Shown here: one piece after another, positions 12,502 to 22,043 of the stretch | Layout: the number at the start of each line of letters is the position of its first letter | How positions within the stretch are numbered: the first letter of the stretch is position 1 | From: UBA5078 sp051252515 | Lineage (GTDB): Bacteria > Pseudomonadota > Gammaproteobacteria > Pseudomonadales > Pseudohongiellaceae | NCBI GenBank assembly: GCA_051252515.1 | Contig: JBPOFS010000003.1 | Location: 62,001 to 126,000, forward strand | Direction of reading: 5' to 3' | Length of the DNA stretch: 64,000 nucleotides | Notes under the pieces: model-generated | Database searches by the model: none | Seen by the model: the letters and a program-made list of their open reading frames with translations, nothing else | Told to the model about the DNA's origin: nothing | Translations under genes and position numbers: made by a program

Positions 12502-13716
12502 ATGAAGAAGATTAAACAGTCCGACAAATTGAACCAGGTCTGTTACGACATCCGCGGGCCAATCCTCGAAGAGGCCAAGCGTTTGGAAGAAGATGGACAC
12601 CGGATCCTTAAACTGAATATAGGGAACCCTGCCGCCTTTGGTTTTGAGGCCCCGGAAGAGATCATCCAAGATGTCATCCGTAATCTTTCTAATGCGCAAG
12701 GCTATAGCGATTCCAAGGGCTTATTCTCTGCACGCAAAGCAATCATGCAAGAATGTCAGAAAATCGGGATTAACGGCGTGGATATCGACGATATCTACTT
12801 GGGCAACGGCGTCAGCGAACTCATTGTGATGGCCATGCAAGCCCTACTCAATAATGGTGACGAAGTCCTCATTCCTGCACCGGATTACCCATTATGGACT
12901 GCCGCGGTCAGCCTTGGTGGCGGTACGCCTGTCCATTATGTCTGCGATGAAGGCGCTGATTGGTTTCCTGACATCAGTGATATCGAAGCCAAGGTCACGA
13001 AGAGCACGAAAGCCATCGTCATCATCAATCCGAACAACCCTACTGGCTCGGTCTATAGCAAAGAAATACTCGAAGAGATCATTCGAGTGGCTCGCAAGCA
13101 TCAATTGGTCATCTTTTCCGACGAGATCTACAGCAAGATTCTCTACGATGATGCCGTACATATTCCCACAGCTTCATTGTGTGATGACTTGCTGGTAGCG
13201 ACATTCAATGGTCTGTCAAAGTCTTATCGCTTGGCTGGGTTTCGTTCAGGTTGGATGATTCTTAGTGGCGCTAAAGAAGAGGCTAGCGACTATATTGAAG
13301 GCTTAGAAATTCTGTCGAATATGCGCCTTTGCGCGAATGTCCCAGCACAGTTTGCCGTGCAAACGGCACTAGGCGGTTATCAAAGCATTAACGAACTAGT
13401 ACTGCCTGGTGGGCGTTTACGGGAACAACGAGACATTGCCTGGGATTTGATCACACAGATCCCAGGAATCAGCTGTGTGAAGCCTAAGGGCGCCATATAC
13501 ATGTTTCCAAAGCTCGACCCGAAGATCTACCCAGTAAAAGACGATGCCCAGTTTGTATTTGATCTATTAGAGAAAGAGAAAATCCTATTGGTGCAAGGAA
13601 GTGCCTTTAATGTCGAAAATAGTAGTCACTTCCGCATCGTGTTTTTACCGACAGTGGATGTGCTGCAACAGGCTATTGGTAAAATTGATAGCTTTTTGAA
13701 GAAGGCGAAGTTTTAG
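12502..13716 (+). CDS. alaA: Alanine transaminase AlaA (PLP aminotransferase)
   Basis: The 404-residue fold-type I aminotransferase is very similar to E. coli AlaA (YfbQ), which makes alanine from pyruvate and glutamate. Recognised text includes CYDIRGPILEEAKRLEEDGH, LNIGNPAAFGF, PAPDYPLWTAAVSL, NPNNPTG and the PLP-lysine motif NGLSKSYRLAGFRSGW with Lys240. The ATG at 12502 gives the family-typical N terminus MKKIKQSDKL; a TTG eight codons earlier is less likely. Convergent with pdxB, with a long hairpin between them. Confidence 0.95.
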   Translation: MKKIKQSDKLNQVCYDIRGPILEEAKRLEEDGHRILKLNIGNPAAFGFEAPEEIIQDVIRNLSNAQGYSDSKGLFSARKAIMQECQKIGINGVDIDDIYLGNGVSELIVMAMQALLNNGDEVLIPAPDYPLWTAAVSLGGGTPVHYVCDEGADWFPDISDIEAKVTKSTKAIVIINPNNPTGSVYSKEILEEIIRVARKHQLVIFSDEIYSKILYDDAVHIPTASLCDDLLVATFNGLSKSYRLAGFRSGWMILSGAKEEASDYIEGLEILSNMRLCANVPAQFAVQTALGGYQSINELVLPGGRLREQRDIAWDLITQIPGISCVKPKGAIYMFPKLDPKIYPVKDDAQFVFDLLEKEKILLVQGSAFNVENSSHFRIVFLPTVDVLQQAIGKIDSFLKKAKF

Positions 13717-13718
13717 TT

Positions 13719-13758
13719 TGTGCGCCCTAGTCGCGGGTAAAGCCGCGATTGGGGCACA
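13719..13758. terminator. Hairpin between convergent alaA and pdxB
   Basis: A long imperfect inverted repeat (TGTGCGCCCTAGTCGCGG against CCGCGATTGGGGCACA, loop GTAAAG) lies in the 45-bp gap between the two stop codons. A T-run is weak on either side, so it may be a bidirectional or pausing terminator. Confidence 0.5.
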
Positions 13759-13761
13759 GAT

Positions 13762-14910
13762 TCACGAAACCTTAAACCCAAGCCCTCGCAGCCACTCCAA
13801 CAATACCCCAGAGCGTTGCTCGTCGCTCCACTGACCCAAATCCACCTCGTAATGCGCAAACTCACGCCTTTGACTGATGTCTTTGCGAATACTGTCGAAC
13901 ACCTCGGCGCCTCTATTCACATCCGCTGCACGTAGTCTCTCATCAATGTCCTGCACCGGAAAAACAGCCTGTAAGATCAAGGCTAACAAGTCCATAGCGT
14001 CCGTCTTCTCATTTGCGCCCATCTGTATAACGTCAACATCTGCATCGTCTACCGCTCCAGCCCTTGGATCCTGCAGGCCAAAGTGATGTAGAAAAGATGC
14101 ATAATTTCGCGCGCTAGCACTACGCTTTGCCTCAATACTATAACCGGCAATATGCGGACTGCCGATATCCACTAGGGCTAATAATTGCGGTGCGATCAGA
14201 GGTTCATTTTCCCAGCAATCGATAATTGTGGTGATATCCCTTTTTTGTATCAATCGTGCCTGCAAAGCATCGCCATCGACTAGCCCTCCGCGCCCAGCGT
14301 TAATCAACAATGTCCCTGGGGCTAGCGCTTGAATACGCTTAGCATTGAGCATGTGATAGGTAGGATGCGGCCCTTGATTGGTCAGCGGCGTGTGCAATGT
14401 AATGATGGGGCAATTGAGCGCTTCGTCTAATGAGACGAAGTCGAAGTCAGCGCCCTCCTCTTGCAAAAAAGGATCACACACTTTACAGGGGATGCCCAAA
14501 TTTTGTAGAGCTCGATAGAGCCGACTACCCACATTACCAAAACCCACAATCCCAACAGTTTTTTGTGTGAGGGTTAACTGACCCCGCACTATCAGCTCAG
14601 CCATACTGGCAAGGCAATACTCGATTACGGCATTGGCATTACTACCTGGCGCGGCTACCCCTTCTATACCTTTGCGTTGCAAATACGGCCAATCAAAATG
14701 ATCAGTCCCACTGGTAGCCGTTGCCACAAATTGGACGTTAGAATCTTTAAGTAGGGTTTCATTCACCTGCGTAATTGACCGTACAATCAATGCATCCACA
14801 TCGACCACATCAACGGCTTTCATATCGCGACCCGACATAAGGGTTAACTCGCCATGTTGTTCATAGAGCGCACTTACATCGACAATATTGGCATCAGCAA
14901 GAATTTTCAT
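13762..14910 (-). CDS. pdxB: Erythronate-4-phosphate dehydrogenase PdxB
   Basis: The 382-residue protein is a D-isomer-specific 2-hydroxyacid dehydrogenase of the PdxB type, the second step of the DXP-dependent pyridoxal phosphate route. It starts MKILADANIVDV, has the NAD-binding GFGNVG (123-128), the catalytic Arg in NAGRGGLVD, Glu in WENEP and His in GSPHIAGYS, plus the C-terminal PdxB dimerisation segment. It is the last gene of a probable minus-strand operon with ttcA, yheU, tusA and the exonuclease gene. The gap to the exonuclease stop is only four bases. Confidence 0.95.
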   Translation of the reverse strand: MKILADANIVDVSALYEQHGELTLMSGRDMKAVDVVDVDALIVRSITQVNETLLKDSNVQFVATATSGTDHFDWPYLQRKGIEGVAAPGSNANAVIEYCLASMAELIVRGQLTLTQKTVGIVGFGNVGSRLYRALQNLGIPCKVCDPFLQEEGADFDFVSLDEALNCPIITLHTPLTNQGPHPTYHMLNAKRIQALAPGTLLINAGRGGLVDGDALQARLIQKRDITTIIDCWENEPLIAPQLLALVDIGSPHIAGYSIEAKRSASARNYASFLHHFGLQDPRAGAVDDADVDVIQMGANEKTDAMDLLALILQAVFPVQDIDERLRAADVNRGAEVFDSIRKDISQRREFAHYEVDLGQWSDEQRSGVLLEWLRGLGFKVS

Positions 14911-14914
14911 AGAG

Positions 14915-15865
14915 TTACTCTGGGGCTAAGTGTTGCAACAAGTTCATATAACGTTCTTGTGCGATGCTATCGAGTTGCATCTCTTTTAACACCTCTTGTA
15001 CATGCGCCACATCGGGTGACTGCCACCGAAGTGCGCCTCCTTCAGAACATGAGAACGCTTCAAGCGGATCATTGACGTCCACGACGATGGTCGCCAGCTC
15101 GCGACTTAGCATCGCGATCTCTTGATGCTTTAACAACAAAGCAGCGCCTTTCTTTGCACCGCGATACGACAAACTAGCGACGTCATCGAGGTTTTCATAA
15201 AGTTGGGGAAGCGTTTGAAAATGCTGTAATAACGCACAAGCGGCAACCGGACCAACACCTGGCACTCCAGGGATACAGTCGGCGGCATCGCCTACTAAAC
15301 CGAGGTAATCGGGAAACTGTTCTGGTCGAATCCCGTATTGGCGCACAATATCTTGATGAAACCGGCGGCTACTGCCACTGAAGTCCCATACATGATCGCC
15401 CTCACCTTCGATCAATTGGGCGAGGTCTTTATCTCGTGTCACAATGGCTACGGCGTTCGTAGAGTCTTCTGCGGTGTTGTCACGACAATAGCTTCGGTAG
15501 CGAGCAGCAAGTGTGCCGATGATGTCGTCTGCCTCATACTTGCGACTGGCAAATCCGGAAACCCCCATGGCTTTCGTCAACTCAACGCAGGCCCGTAATT
15601 GTCGCTCCAAATCTGGCTCTGGCAAGACCCGATTCGATTTATAATCCGCGTACAGTGTGTGGCGAAAACCACAGAACAAACTCTCATCAAAAGCGATCGC
15701 AATATGCTTGGGCCGCGATTGTCTAAGAAAGCGTTGAAGGAATTGCGCGTAACCTAAAAAGGCACTGAGGTCGCGCCCATCTTCGCCCCATACTTCTAAA
15801 TGCGGAGAAAAATACGCTTGGAAAATATAAATCGAGGCATCAACTAGGTAGAACGGCTTTGACAT
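14915..15865 (-). CDS. 5'-3' exonuclease family protein (PIN-like plus H3TH)
   Basis: The 316-residue product resembles the 5' nuclease domain of DNA polymerase I and the Xni/ExoIX group. It has an early Asp in YLVDASIYIFQAYF, conserved acidic residues in KYEADDIIGTLA and VTRDKDLAQL, and a helix-3-turn-helix in DCIPGVPGVGPVAACALLQ. Such enzymes act on flap or 5' ends using divalent metals. It is longer than E. coli Xni (about 250), so I do not give that symbol. It sits between tusA and pdxB, apparently cotranscribed. Confidence 0.85.
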   Translation of the reverse strand: MSKPFYLVDASIYIFQAYFSPHLEVWGEDGRDLSAFLGYAQFLQRFLRQSRPKHIAIAFDESLFCGFRHTLYADYKSNRVLPEPDLERQLRACVELTKAMGVSGFASRKYEADDIIGTLAARYRSYCRDNTAEDSTNAVAIVTRDKDLAQLIEGEGDHVWDFSGSSRRFHQDIVRQYGIRPEQFPDYLGLVGDAADCIPGVPGVGPVAACALLQHFQTLPQLYENLDDVASLSYRGAKKGAALLLKHQEIAMLSRELATIVVDVNDPLEAFSCSEGGALRWQSPDVAHVQEVLKEMQLDSIAQERYMNLLQHLAPE

Positions 15866-15903
15866 GACGACTCTTCGCGTAGGCGCGTTTTCAAAAATGG
15901 TAT

Positions 15904-16158
15904 TTAGGCCTTACGAATCCAATACCTAAACGTTTTTTCATCTTGAGTTTTTTCTAAAAGCTCATGCCCTAGAAACAAACAAAACTTTGGAACATCGCGT
16001 GTGGTCGAAGGATCGGTCGCGATCACCTCTAACACTTCGCCCGCAGTCATGTCGCGAATTTTGTTGTGCAACATCATCACAGGCTCTGGGCAAAAAAGTC
16101 CGCTGGCATCCAATTGAACATCCGCTTGCAGCGCACCATTTTCGTTCTCTTCACTCAT
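15904..16158 (-). CDS. tusA: Sulfur carrier protein TusA
   Basis: The 84-residue protein has the TusA signature FCPEPVM with the persulfide Cys near residue 22, and ends YWIRKA. TusA passes sulfur from a cysteine desulfurase towards tRNA thiolation (the TusBCDE-MnmA route in E. coli) and molybdenum cofactor pathways. It is two genes from ttcA, another tRNA-thiolation gene. An AAGAGA sequence precedes the ATG. Confidence 0.9.
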   Translation of the reverse strand: MSEENENGALQADVQLDASGLFCPEPVMMLHNKIRDMTAGEVLEVIATDPSTTRDVPKFCLFLGHELLEKTQDEKTFRYWIRKA

Positions 16159-16177
16159 AATTGTCTCTTATGCTTTC

Positions 16178-16384
16178 TTAGCGTACGCTTTGCAACGTAC
16201 ACGTTTCTGTCTCGGGATCAAAACTGATCGCAATGTCCCCATGCGCTAACTGCTTTCTCAGCATCGATACCTTTAGTTCTAGCGAATAGCTCACATCCCC
16301 GTAGTCTGTCCCCTCACGGCTGACATACTCTTCGAGTATTGACGTCAACGTGTCTGGGGCGAGTTGCTGAAAGGGAATTAACAT
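16178..16384 (-). CDS. YheU family protein (UPF0270)
   Basis: The 68-residue protein matches the small YheU/UPF0270 family: MLIPFQQLAPDTLTSILEEY, REGTDYGD, and LELKVSMLRKQL. Function is unknown. It lies six bases from ttcA and 19 from tusA on the same strand, so it is almost certainly cotranscribed with the tRNA-thiolation genes. Confidence 0.88.
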   Translation of the reverse strand: MLIPFQQLAPDTLTSILEEYVSREGTDYGDVSYSLELKVSMLRKQLAHGDIAISFDPETETCTLQSVR

Positions 16385-16390
16385 AGCCGT

Positions 16391-17239
16391 TTACCCTACA
16401 TTCACATAATCGATCTGCGGGGCCTCTTCTCTAATCATCTTCAATGCCGCAAAGGGAAACAGCTTTGGATCCGCAAGCTGAGAAGCCGACACATTAGTGA
16501 TGCTGCGGAAGATACTCTCCACTCGACCAGGAAAGTCTTTGTCCCATTGCTTCAACATCTCTTTGATATTGCGGCGCTGCATGTTCTCTTGCGTACCGCA
16601 AAGATTACAAGGAATGATGGGGAACTCTCGCAAACCCGCATAACGGCTTATTTCTTGTTCACTGCAATAGGCCATCGGACGAATCAAAATATTTTGTTTG
16701 TCATCACTTAACAGTTTAGGGGGCATCGCTTTCAAGGTGCCTCCGAAGAACATATTCAAAAATAGCGTTTCAACAATGTCTTCCCGGTGATGACCCAGGG
16801 CAACTTTCGTGGCGCCAATTTTCTTCGCGTAGGTGTACAAGCTACCACGACGTAATCGAGAGCAAAGCCCGCAGAAGGTTTTGCCTTCAGGTACTTTCTC
16901 TTTAACTACGGAATAAGTATCTTGCTCTAAGATGTGATAATCGACGCCAAGATCGCTCAAATACTTTGGCAATACATCTTCGGGAAATCCGGGTTGTTTT
17001 TGATCGAGGTTAACGGCGATCAGTTTGAAGTCAATTGGCGCATGTTTTTGCATACTCAGCAAAATATCGAGCATGGCGTAAGAATCCTTCCCCCCCGAGA
17101 CACACACCATGATCAAGTCACCTTCTTCGATCATATTGTAATCGGCAATCGCCTTACCAACATCGCGACGCAAGTTCTTGTGACTGCGATTGAGTAACCG
17201 TAGTTGGCGCTGCTCTGGGGTTTCATTTCTGACTGTCAC
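16391..17239 (-). CDS. ttcA: tRNA 2-thiocytidine biosynthesis protein TtcA
   Basis: The 282-residue protein is a PP-loop ATPase with SGGKDS at 48-53 and two CxxC pairs (FCGLC at 123-126 and PCNLC at 211-214) that hold the iron-sulfur cluster used for thiolating cytidine 32 in certain tRNAs. GHHREDIVETLFLN is typical of the family. It follows fadB by 44 bases and heads the yheU-tusA-exonuclease-pdxB run. Confidence 0.95.
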   Translation of the reverse strand: MTVRNETPEQRQLRLLNRSHKNLRRDVGKAIADYNMIEEGDLIMVCVSGGKDSYAMLDILLSMQKHAPIDFKLIAVNLDQKQPGFPEDVLPKYLSDLGVDYHILEQDTYSVVKEKVPEGKTFCGLCSRLRRGSLYTYAKKIGATKVALGHHREDIVETLFLNMFFGGTLKAMPPKLLSDDKQNILIRPMAYCSEQEISRYAGLREFPIIPCNLCGTQENMQRRNIKEMLKQWDKDFPGRVESIFRSITNVSASQLADPKLFPFAALKMIREEAPQIDYVNVG

Positions 17240-17283
17240 GCTGTGTTCTCCTAGACCTATTCAAACGCCAATGGGCGATCATC

Positions 17284-19455
17284 TTACGAATAAAATTTTG
17301 ACTCGTTCTGTGCCATAGCCCGCAATCCGGGTGTCACTTCATACAATGGGCCTAATGCCGCATAAGAATCCGCTAGCGCACAAAATACATCGACACCCAT
17401 TGTGTCGATATAACGCAATGCTCCGCCCCTAAATTTAGGAAAGCCTAACCCTAGAATCAGGCCCATGTCAGCTTCAATAGGGCTTTCAACAATGCCGTCT
17501 TCTAAACAACGTACTGTCTCCAAACACAGGGCTACCATCAACCGAGCGATAATATCCTCGTCGCTAAACTCACTTTGTTGTTCTTGGGTGTCTTGCACCC
17601 GTTGCACAATACTTTCATCCACGAGCTTCTGCATGCGCCCATTAGCGCCGCGTTCGTAACGGTAAAAACCCGAACCCGTTTTTTGTCCAAGTTCTCCCGC
17701 GTCGAAGAAAAGATCCATGGCACTTTTAAAACCATAGTCCATACGTTCAGGAAAGCCTTGCGCCATAACCGCTTGCGCATGTACTGCAGTATCCATCCCA
17801 ACAACATCAAGCAAATACGCTGGGCCCATAGGCCAGCCAAATGCTTCCATCACGGCATCGATTTGTCGATAGTCGGCACCGTCGCGGATAAGCGCAGAAA
17901 AAGCACCGAAGTACGGAAACAAAATACGATTAACAAGGAATCCTGGGCAGTCATTCACAACAATAGGCATTTTCCCCAGTGTTTGAGCAAACGCCACTGT
18001 CGTCGCGATAGCCGTGTCACTAGTTTTCTCCCCTCGGATCACTTCCACTAAAGGCATCAGCGGCACAGGATTAAAAAAGTGCATGCCACAAAAACGCTCT
18101 GGATGTTGCAATGCACTGGCCAAATCAGTGATCGAGATAGTCGACGTGTTTGACGTGAGTATGGCCTTATCGGATAACAACGACTCGACTTGTGCTAATA
18201 CCGCTTTCTTAACCTTTGGGTTCTCAACGACTGCCTCAACGACAATATCGACAGGGGCAATGTCTTCATTGTTAAGAGTCGGGGTAATCAACGCTAACTG
18301 TTTCGCCGCACGGCCTTGATCTAGACGCCCTTTCGTAACGAGCTTAGTGAAGAGCTGCTGCGCTTCGTTGAGTCCAGCATCAAGCCCTGCTTGTGCAATG
18401 TCCTTCATTACCACAGGCACTTTCTTGAGTGCACATTGGTAGGCTATACCGCCGCCCATAATGCCCGCACCGATAATCCCGGCACTGCCAATGGTCCCAG
18501 CTTGTTTCCCAAGCCGGCGACTCTTCGCGCGCAGCCATTGGTCATTAGTAAACAAACCAATCAAACTTTTAGCCACGTCACTGCGCGCCAATGCCACAAA
18601 CAACAAGGCTTCATTTTGTAGAGCATCATCACGATCCTCTAACAAACTATTATCTAATGTCGTGAGCACTCGGGCGGGTGCTGGGTTATGGAAATCTTTA
18701 GCTTCTAATAGTTCAGCCACAATAGGCTCTAGCAACTCGGCACATTCAACAGGCTCGATACAAACAGGCGCTGCTTTTTGTGCGCGTAATTCTGCCAGGC
18801 TCTGCGGCTCTGCAAGGGCCATCTCGATTTGTTCAATCGCCGCGTCTAGCAGTAATTCAGCATCGGTGATCGAATCGATCGCACCCACAGCAAGGGCTTG
18901 ATTCACATCGTACTGTTGACCGGAAAGAATCCACTGAATTGCCGCTTCTCGCTCCATAACTCTTGGCGCGCGCACGGTTCCACCAAATCCTGGGCAAATG
19001 CCCAAACCGACCTCAGGAAAGCCTAGCACTACATCGGCACTCGCGATGCGATAGTCAGTGGCGAGGCAGAATTCAAAACCACCGCCAAGGGCATGCCCTT
19101 GAATTACGCTGACCGTGGGGAACTCTAATGTTTCGAGTTCAGTGAACAATTCATTGGTCTGTTGTACCCACGCAAGCAATTCGGCCTCTGGTCGTGCGAA
19201 CAAACCCGTGAACTCGGCGATATCTGCCCCTACGATAAAGGATGATTTTGCACTGCTACAGATCAGGCCGCGAACCTTCGATTCTGCCAATAGATCGAGC
19301 ACCTGCCCAAGCTCAGTCAGTGTCGCTTGATCAAATTTGTTGACTGGAGCGCCTTGTGCATCGAAGCAAAGATGGAAGATGCCGGACTGTAGCTTGTTCA
19401 GCGTGATTGCTGCACCCGAAAAAATTGGTGCTTGTTGCTCGTTAGTCTCTGTCAT
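17284..19455 (-). CDS. fadB: Fatty acid oxidation multifunctional protein, FadB type
   Basis: The 723-residue protein carries an N-terminal enoyl-CoA hydratase/isomerase domain (VGADIAEF, GHALGGGFEFCLATDYR, GFPEVGLGICPGFGG with both expected Glu). A 3-hydroxyacyl-CoA dehydrogenase follows (GIIGAGIMGGGIAYQ, HFFNPVPLMPLVEVIRG, NDCPGFLVNRILFPYF). It catalyses the middle steps of beta-oxidation and resembles E. coli FadB in length and order. The ATG at 19455 follows a strong AAGGGGGCGGGGT; 47 residues upstream in frame look non-coding. The usual partner thiolase fadA is not adjacent on either side. Confidence 0.92.
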   Translation of the reverse strand: MTETNEQQAPIFSGAAITLNKLQSGIFHLCFDAQGAPVNKFDQATLTELGQVLDLLAESKVRGLICSSAKSSFIVGADIAEFTGLFARPEAELLAWVQQTNELFTELETLEFPTVSVIQGHALGGGFEFCLATDYRIASADVVLGFPEVGLGICPGFGGTVRAPRVMEREAAIQWILSGQQYDVNQALAVGAIDSITDAELLLDAAIEQIEMALAEPQSLAELRAQKAAPVCIEPVECAELLEPIVAELLEAKDFHNPAPARVLTTLDNSLLEDRDDALQNEALLFVALARSDVAKSLIGLFTNDQWLRAKSRRLGKQAGTIGSAGIIGAGIMGGGIAYQCALKKVPVVMKDIAQAGLDAGLNEAQQLFTKLVTKGRLDQGRAAKQLALITPTLNNEDIAPVDIVVEAVVENPKVKKAVLAQVESLLSDKAILTSNTSTISITDLASALQHPERFCGMHFFNPVPLMPLVEVIRGEKTSDTAIATTVAFAQTLGKMPIVVNDCPGFLVNRILFPYFGAFSALIRDGADYRQIDAVMEAFGWPMGPAYLLDVVGMDTAVHAQAVMAQGFPERMDYGFKSAMDLFFDAGELGQKTGSGFYRYERGANGRMQKLVDESIVQRVQDTQEQQSEFSDEDIIARLMVALCLETVRCLEDGIVESPIEADMGLILGLGFPKFRGGALRYIDTMGVDVFCALADSYAALGPLYEVTPGLRAMAQNESKFYS

Positions 19456-19619
19456 ACCCCGCCCCCTTGCGATGTTCTCAAGGGCGGCATTATAGTCAAT
19501 GTGCCACACTATAGACAGGTCAGCGCCGCCGCAAACTTGCCGCCAACTGGCACAATACTGCAAAATAGCGCGAGTCGATCCCTTTGGCAGATACAACCCT
19601 TTAACGGCACAGGTACGCT

Positions 19620-20672
19620 ATGAACTTTTTCACCCGTTTAACGAGCGCAATCGCACTCGCGTCACTAAGCGCCGCAGCAATGGCCGCGGAGCACGCGACC
19701 ATTACGCTGTATCACCATGTGTCTGAAACCACACCCGTTTCGACTAGCATTTCGCCCAAGGATTTCCGCGAACACCTCGATCACTTGAGGGACGATGGTT
19801 TTACCGTTTTACCACTGCCGGAGCTGCTATCGGCACTACAAGAACGTCGCCAAATTCCCGACAAAAGCATGGCGATCACCTTCGATGATGGCTATATCTC
19901 TATTTTTGACACGGCGTTTCCGATCTTGCAGGAGTATGGCTTTCCCTTCACGGTATTCATCAATACCCAACCACTGAATGACCGCATGAATGGTTATATG
20001 ACTTGGGCACAAGTTAAGGTCTTATCCGATGCAGGGGTGACTATTGCCAATCATATGGAAAACCACCCCCATATGGTTGACTCCGAAACCGGTGAAGATG
20101 TCACGGCAAGGGATCAACGATTGCGTGCGGAGTTGCTGCGAACACAAGCGCGTATCAAAGCGGAGACTGGCCAAGACCACAAGTTCATCGCTTACCCCTA
20201 TGGAGAATACGATCTCGCGAACAAAGCCATGCTCGACTCGCTAGGCTTTATGGGCTTGGGGCAGCAATCTGGTGCGGTAGGCTTTGATTCAGATTTTTTA
20301 GCGCTACCTCGCTTCCCTTTTGGTGGCAGCTACACAGACTTGAACGACTTCAAACAAAAGGTGCAGACATTGTCCTTTAACCTACTTAACGTCGACCCGC
20401 AAACCCAGATGACTGACGAGCGCAATCCATCGGTGACCCTTCAATTCGCACCAGGGGATTACAACTACCGTCAAATAGCCTGCTATGCCGGAGGCCAGGC
20501 CATGGAAATGGAGTGGTTGGATCAAGACGAAGGAATATTGCAGGTCAGCACGCAGCAAACGTTCAATTCGCGCCGTTATCGCTACCTATGCACGGCGCCA
20601 CTGCGGGGAACAAATCGCTATTTTTGGTATTCGAAGGATTGGACCCGCTCAACCCCGACGAATCAGGATTGA
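19620..20672 (+). CDS. Secreted polysaccharide deacetylase (NodB domain)
   Basis: The 350-residue protein has a signal peptide (cleaving near AAAMAA-EH) and a carbohydrate esterase 4/NodB domain: AITFDDGY with Asp89-Asp90, and a zinc-binding H-x3-H in NHMENHPHM (His145, His149). YPYGEYD is also typical. About 100 C-terminal residues after the catalytic domain hold a small beta-rich extension with two Cys (IACYAGG, RYLCTAP). Targets of such enzymes include peptidoglycan, chitin-like and exopolysaccharide N-acetyl groups; the substrate here is unknown. It is divergent from fadB and convergent with the Bax-like gene. Confidence 0.88.
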   Translation: MNFFTRLTSAIALASLSAAAMAAEHATITLYHHVSETTPVSTSISPKDFREHLDHLRDDGFTVLPLPELLSALQERRQIPDKSMAITFDDGYISIFDTAFPILQEYGFPFTVFINTQPLNDRMNGYMTWAQVKVLSDAGVTIANHMENHPHMVDSETGEDVTARDQRLRAELLRTQARIKAETGQDHKFIAYPYGEYDLANKAMLDSLGFMGLGQQSGAVGFDSDFLALPRFPFGGSYTDLNDFKQKVQTLSFNLLNVDPQTQMTDERNPSVTLQFAPGDYNYRQIACYAGGQAMEMEWLDQDEGILQVSTQQTFNSRRYRYLCTAPLRGTNRYFWYSKDWTRSTPTNQD

Positions 20673-20682
20673 GCCAAGGGTT

Positions 20683-21513
20683 TTAACTTTGCTGATCGAG
20701 TGAGAGCAGATCGTTAATGCGGATAATATCGTATAGCTCTGAAATATAAACATGGCCACGTTCAGAGTAACGCAATAGGCCTTGCGCCAAAGCACGAGAA
20801 TCCAGTGGCTTGTCTTTCATGCGCATTTGCGCCCGCAGTTCACGCAAATATTCGTAACTGGGGTTGGTATTTAAATTATGCAGATACGCGCGAATAGAGC
20901 CTTCAACCGAGGCAAAGGCTCTTACCTCATGGCTCTTATCATCGGCACGACGCCCAGGCACTAGGCCACAGCCTTCATCGAAACACCACTGACCAAAGAT
21001 ATTATTGCCTTCTCGGGCAAAGCGCGACGTACCCCAGGCCGATTCGGTAGCCGCTTGCGCTAAGGCTAACGACACAGGGATCACATCCGCGCGCACCAAT
21101 AGCTCTTCTACCAAATCATCAGTAGATAATTCGCTGTCTTGTAACCGGTATTGTCGACTGATGCCTTCAAGTGACTCGAGCTCAATAGTGCTGAGATCGC
21201 CGCCACTAGCTAAAACCGCCGAGAATCCCAACAACTTTTCACGCAACGTCAAAATACGGGTATTTTCAACTTCTATGAAGTGATGAAAATAGGTAAAAAA
21301 TGCCTCTTTTTTCAAATCGACATTAGTGATGGCATCGAAATCTGGCAAGGTGCTAACGCTTGACTCCTCTACAGGAGCGCTAGGAGCCTCAACGACTTCA
21401 GGAACTTCTTGTCGCGATTTAATAATCAGCGCAAGCGGCAAAGATGCAAGGATCACGATCAGGCAAACGCGTACAAGGGCCGAGGCCTTTGGATAAGCTA
21501 GTAGTCTGAACAT
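20683..21513 (-). CDS. Bax-like glucosaminidase domain protein
   Basis: The 276-residue protein has an N-terminal hydrophobic segment (about 10-29, an anchor or uncleaved signal) and a C-terminal glucosaminidase domain resembling E. coli Bax. Typical text is QAATESAWGTSRFA with the catalytic Glu, NNIFGQWCF, AYLHNLNTNPSYEYLRELR and ALAQGLLRYSERGHVYI. It probably cleaves or binds peptidoglycan glycan strands in the periplasm. It is convergent with the secreted deacetylase; both may act on the cell wall, which is inference. Confidence 0.85.
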   Translation of the reverse strand: MFRLLAYPKASALVRVCLIVILASLPLALIIKSRQEVPEVVEAPSAPVEESSVSTLPDFDAITNVDLKKEAFFTYFHHFIEVENTRILTLREKLLGFSAVLASGGDLSTIELESLEGISRQYRLQDSELSTDDLVEELLVRADVIPVSLALAQAATESAWGTSRFAREGNNIFGQWCFDEGCGLVPGRRADDKSHEVRAFASVEGSIRAYLHNLNTNPSYEYLRELRAQMRMKDKPLDSRALAQGLLRYSERGHVYISELYDIIRINDLLSLDQQS

Positions 21514-21592
21514 TAATTAAGGGGGTTCCATTTAAGTTGAAAAACAGCCGCACATTACAAGAAAGCTCTTTAAAAAGCAATACTTACGGCCC

Positions 21593-21901
21593 CTACTGGC
21601 TTCCACCCAAACAGTCCGGAGATTGCGGGGCTTGGCCATTTTTAAGCGCCCATTCGGCTGGCGTATAGGTGTGCAATGCTAAGGCATGCACTCCATTGGC
21701 CAAGGCTTCGCTGAGCAGGCTGTACATTTTCTGATGCCGTTTTACCGCACCAACGCCTTCGAATGCTTCCGACACCGCCGTGACCTTATAATGGGTCTCG
21801 GTACCCGAACCGCCATGGTTATGGCTCTCGTTCTCAATGATCAGTTGCGACAATGGCAACGATGCTTGTAACTGGGTTTCAATACTCTTTTGCATACTCA
21901 T
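21593..21901 (-). CDS. bolA: BolA family protein
   Basis: The protein has about 102 residues and a BolA fold signature: LIIENESHNHGGSGTETHYKVTAVS, then VKRHQKMYSLLSEAL and VHALALHTYTPAEW. BolA proteins work with monothiol glutaredoxins on iron-sulfur cluster handling, and some bind DNA. Two ATGs (21901, 21895) are possible; AAGACGAG precedes the first. It stands alone, divergent from the YlqF/RbgA gene. Confidence 0.88.
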   Translation of the reverse strand: MSMQKSIETQLQASLPLSQLIIENESHNHGGSGTETHYKVTAVSEAFEGVGAVKRHQKMYSLLSEALANGVHALALHTYTPAEWALKNGQAPQSPDCLGGSQ

Positions 21902-22043
21902 AAGGCGGCTCGTCTTAAAACAATGTGTTAACAGATAGTTAATATTAGGCCTGCCTTTGCGCAATGCAAGCCCGCCGTAGGTGTAATGCGACCTTAATCA
22001 AGATAGAATTCGCCCTCATTTTACGCTGAGACTCGATAACTCC

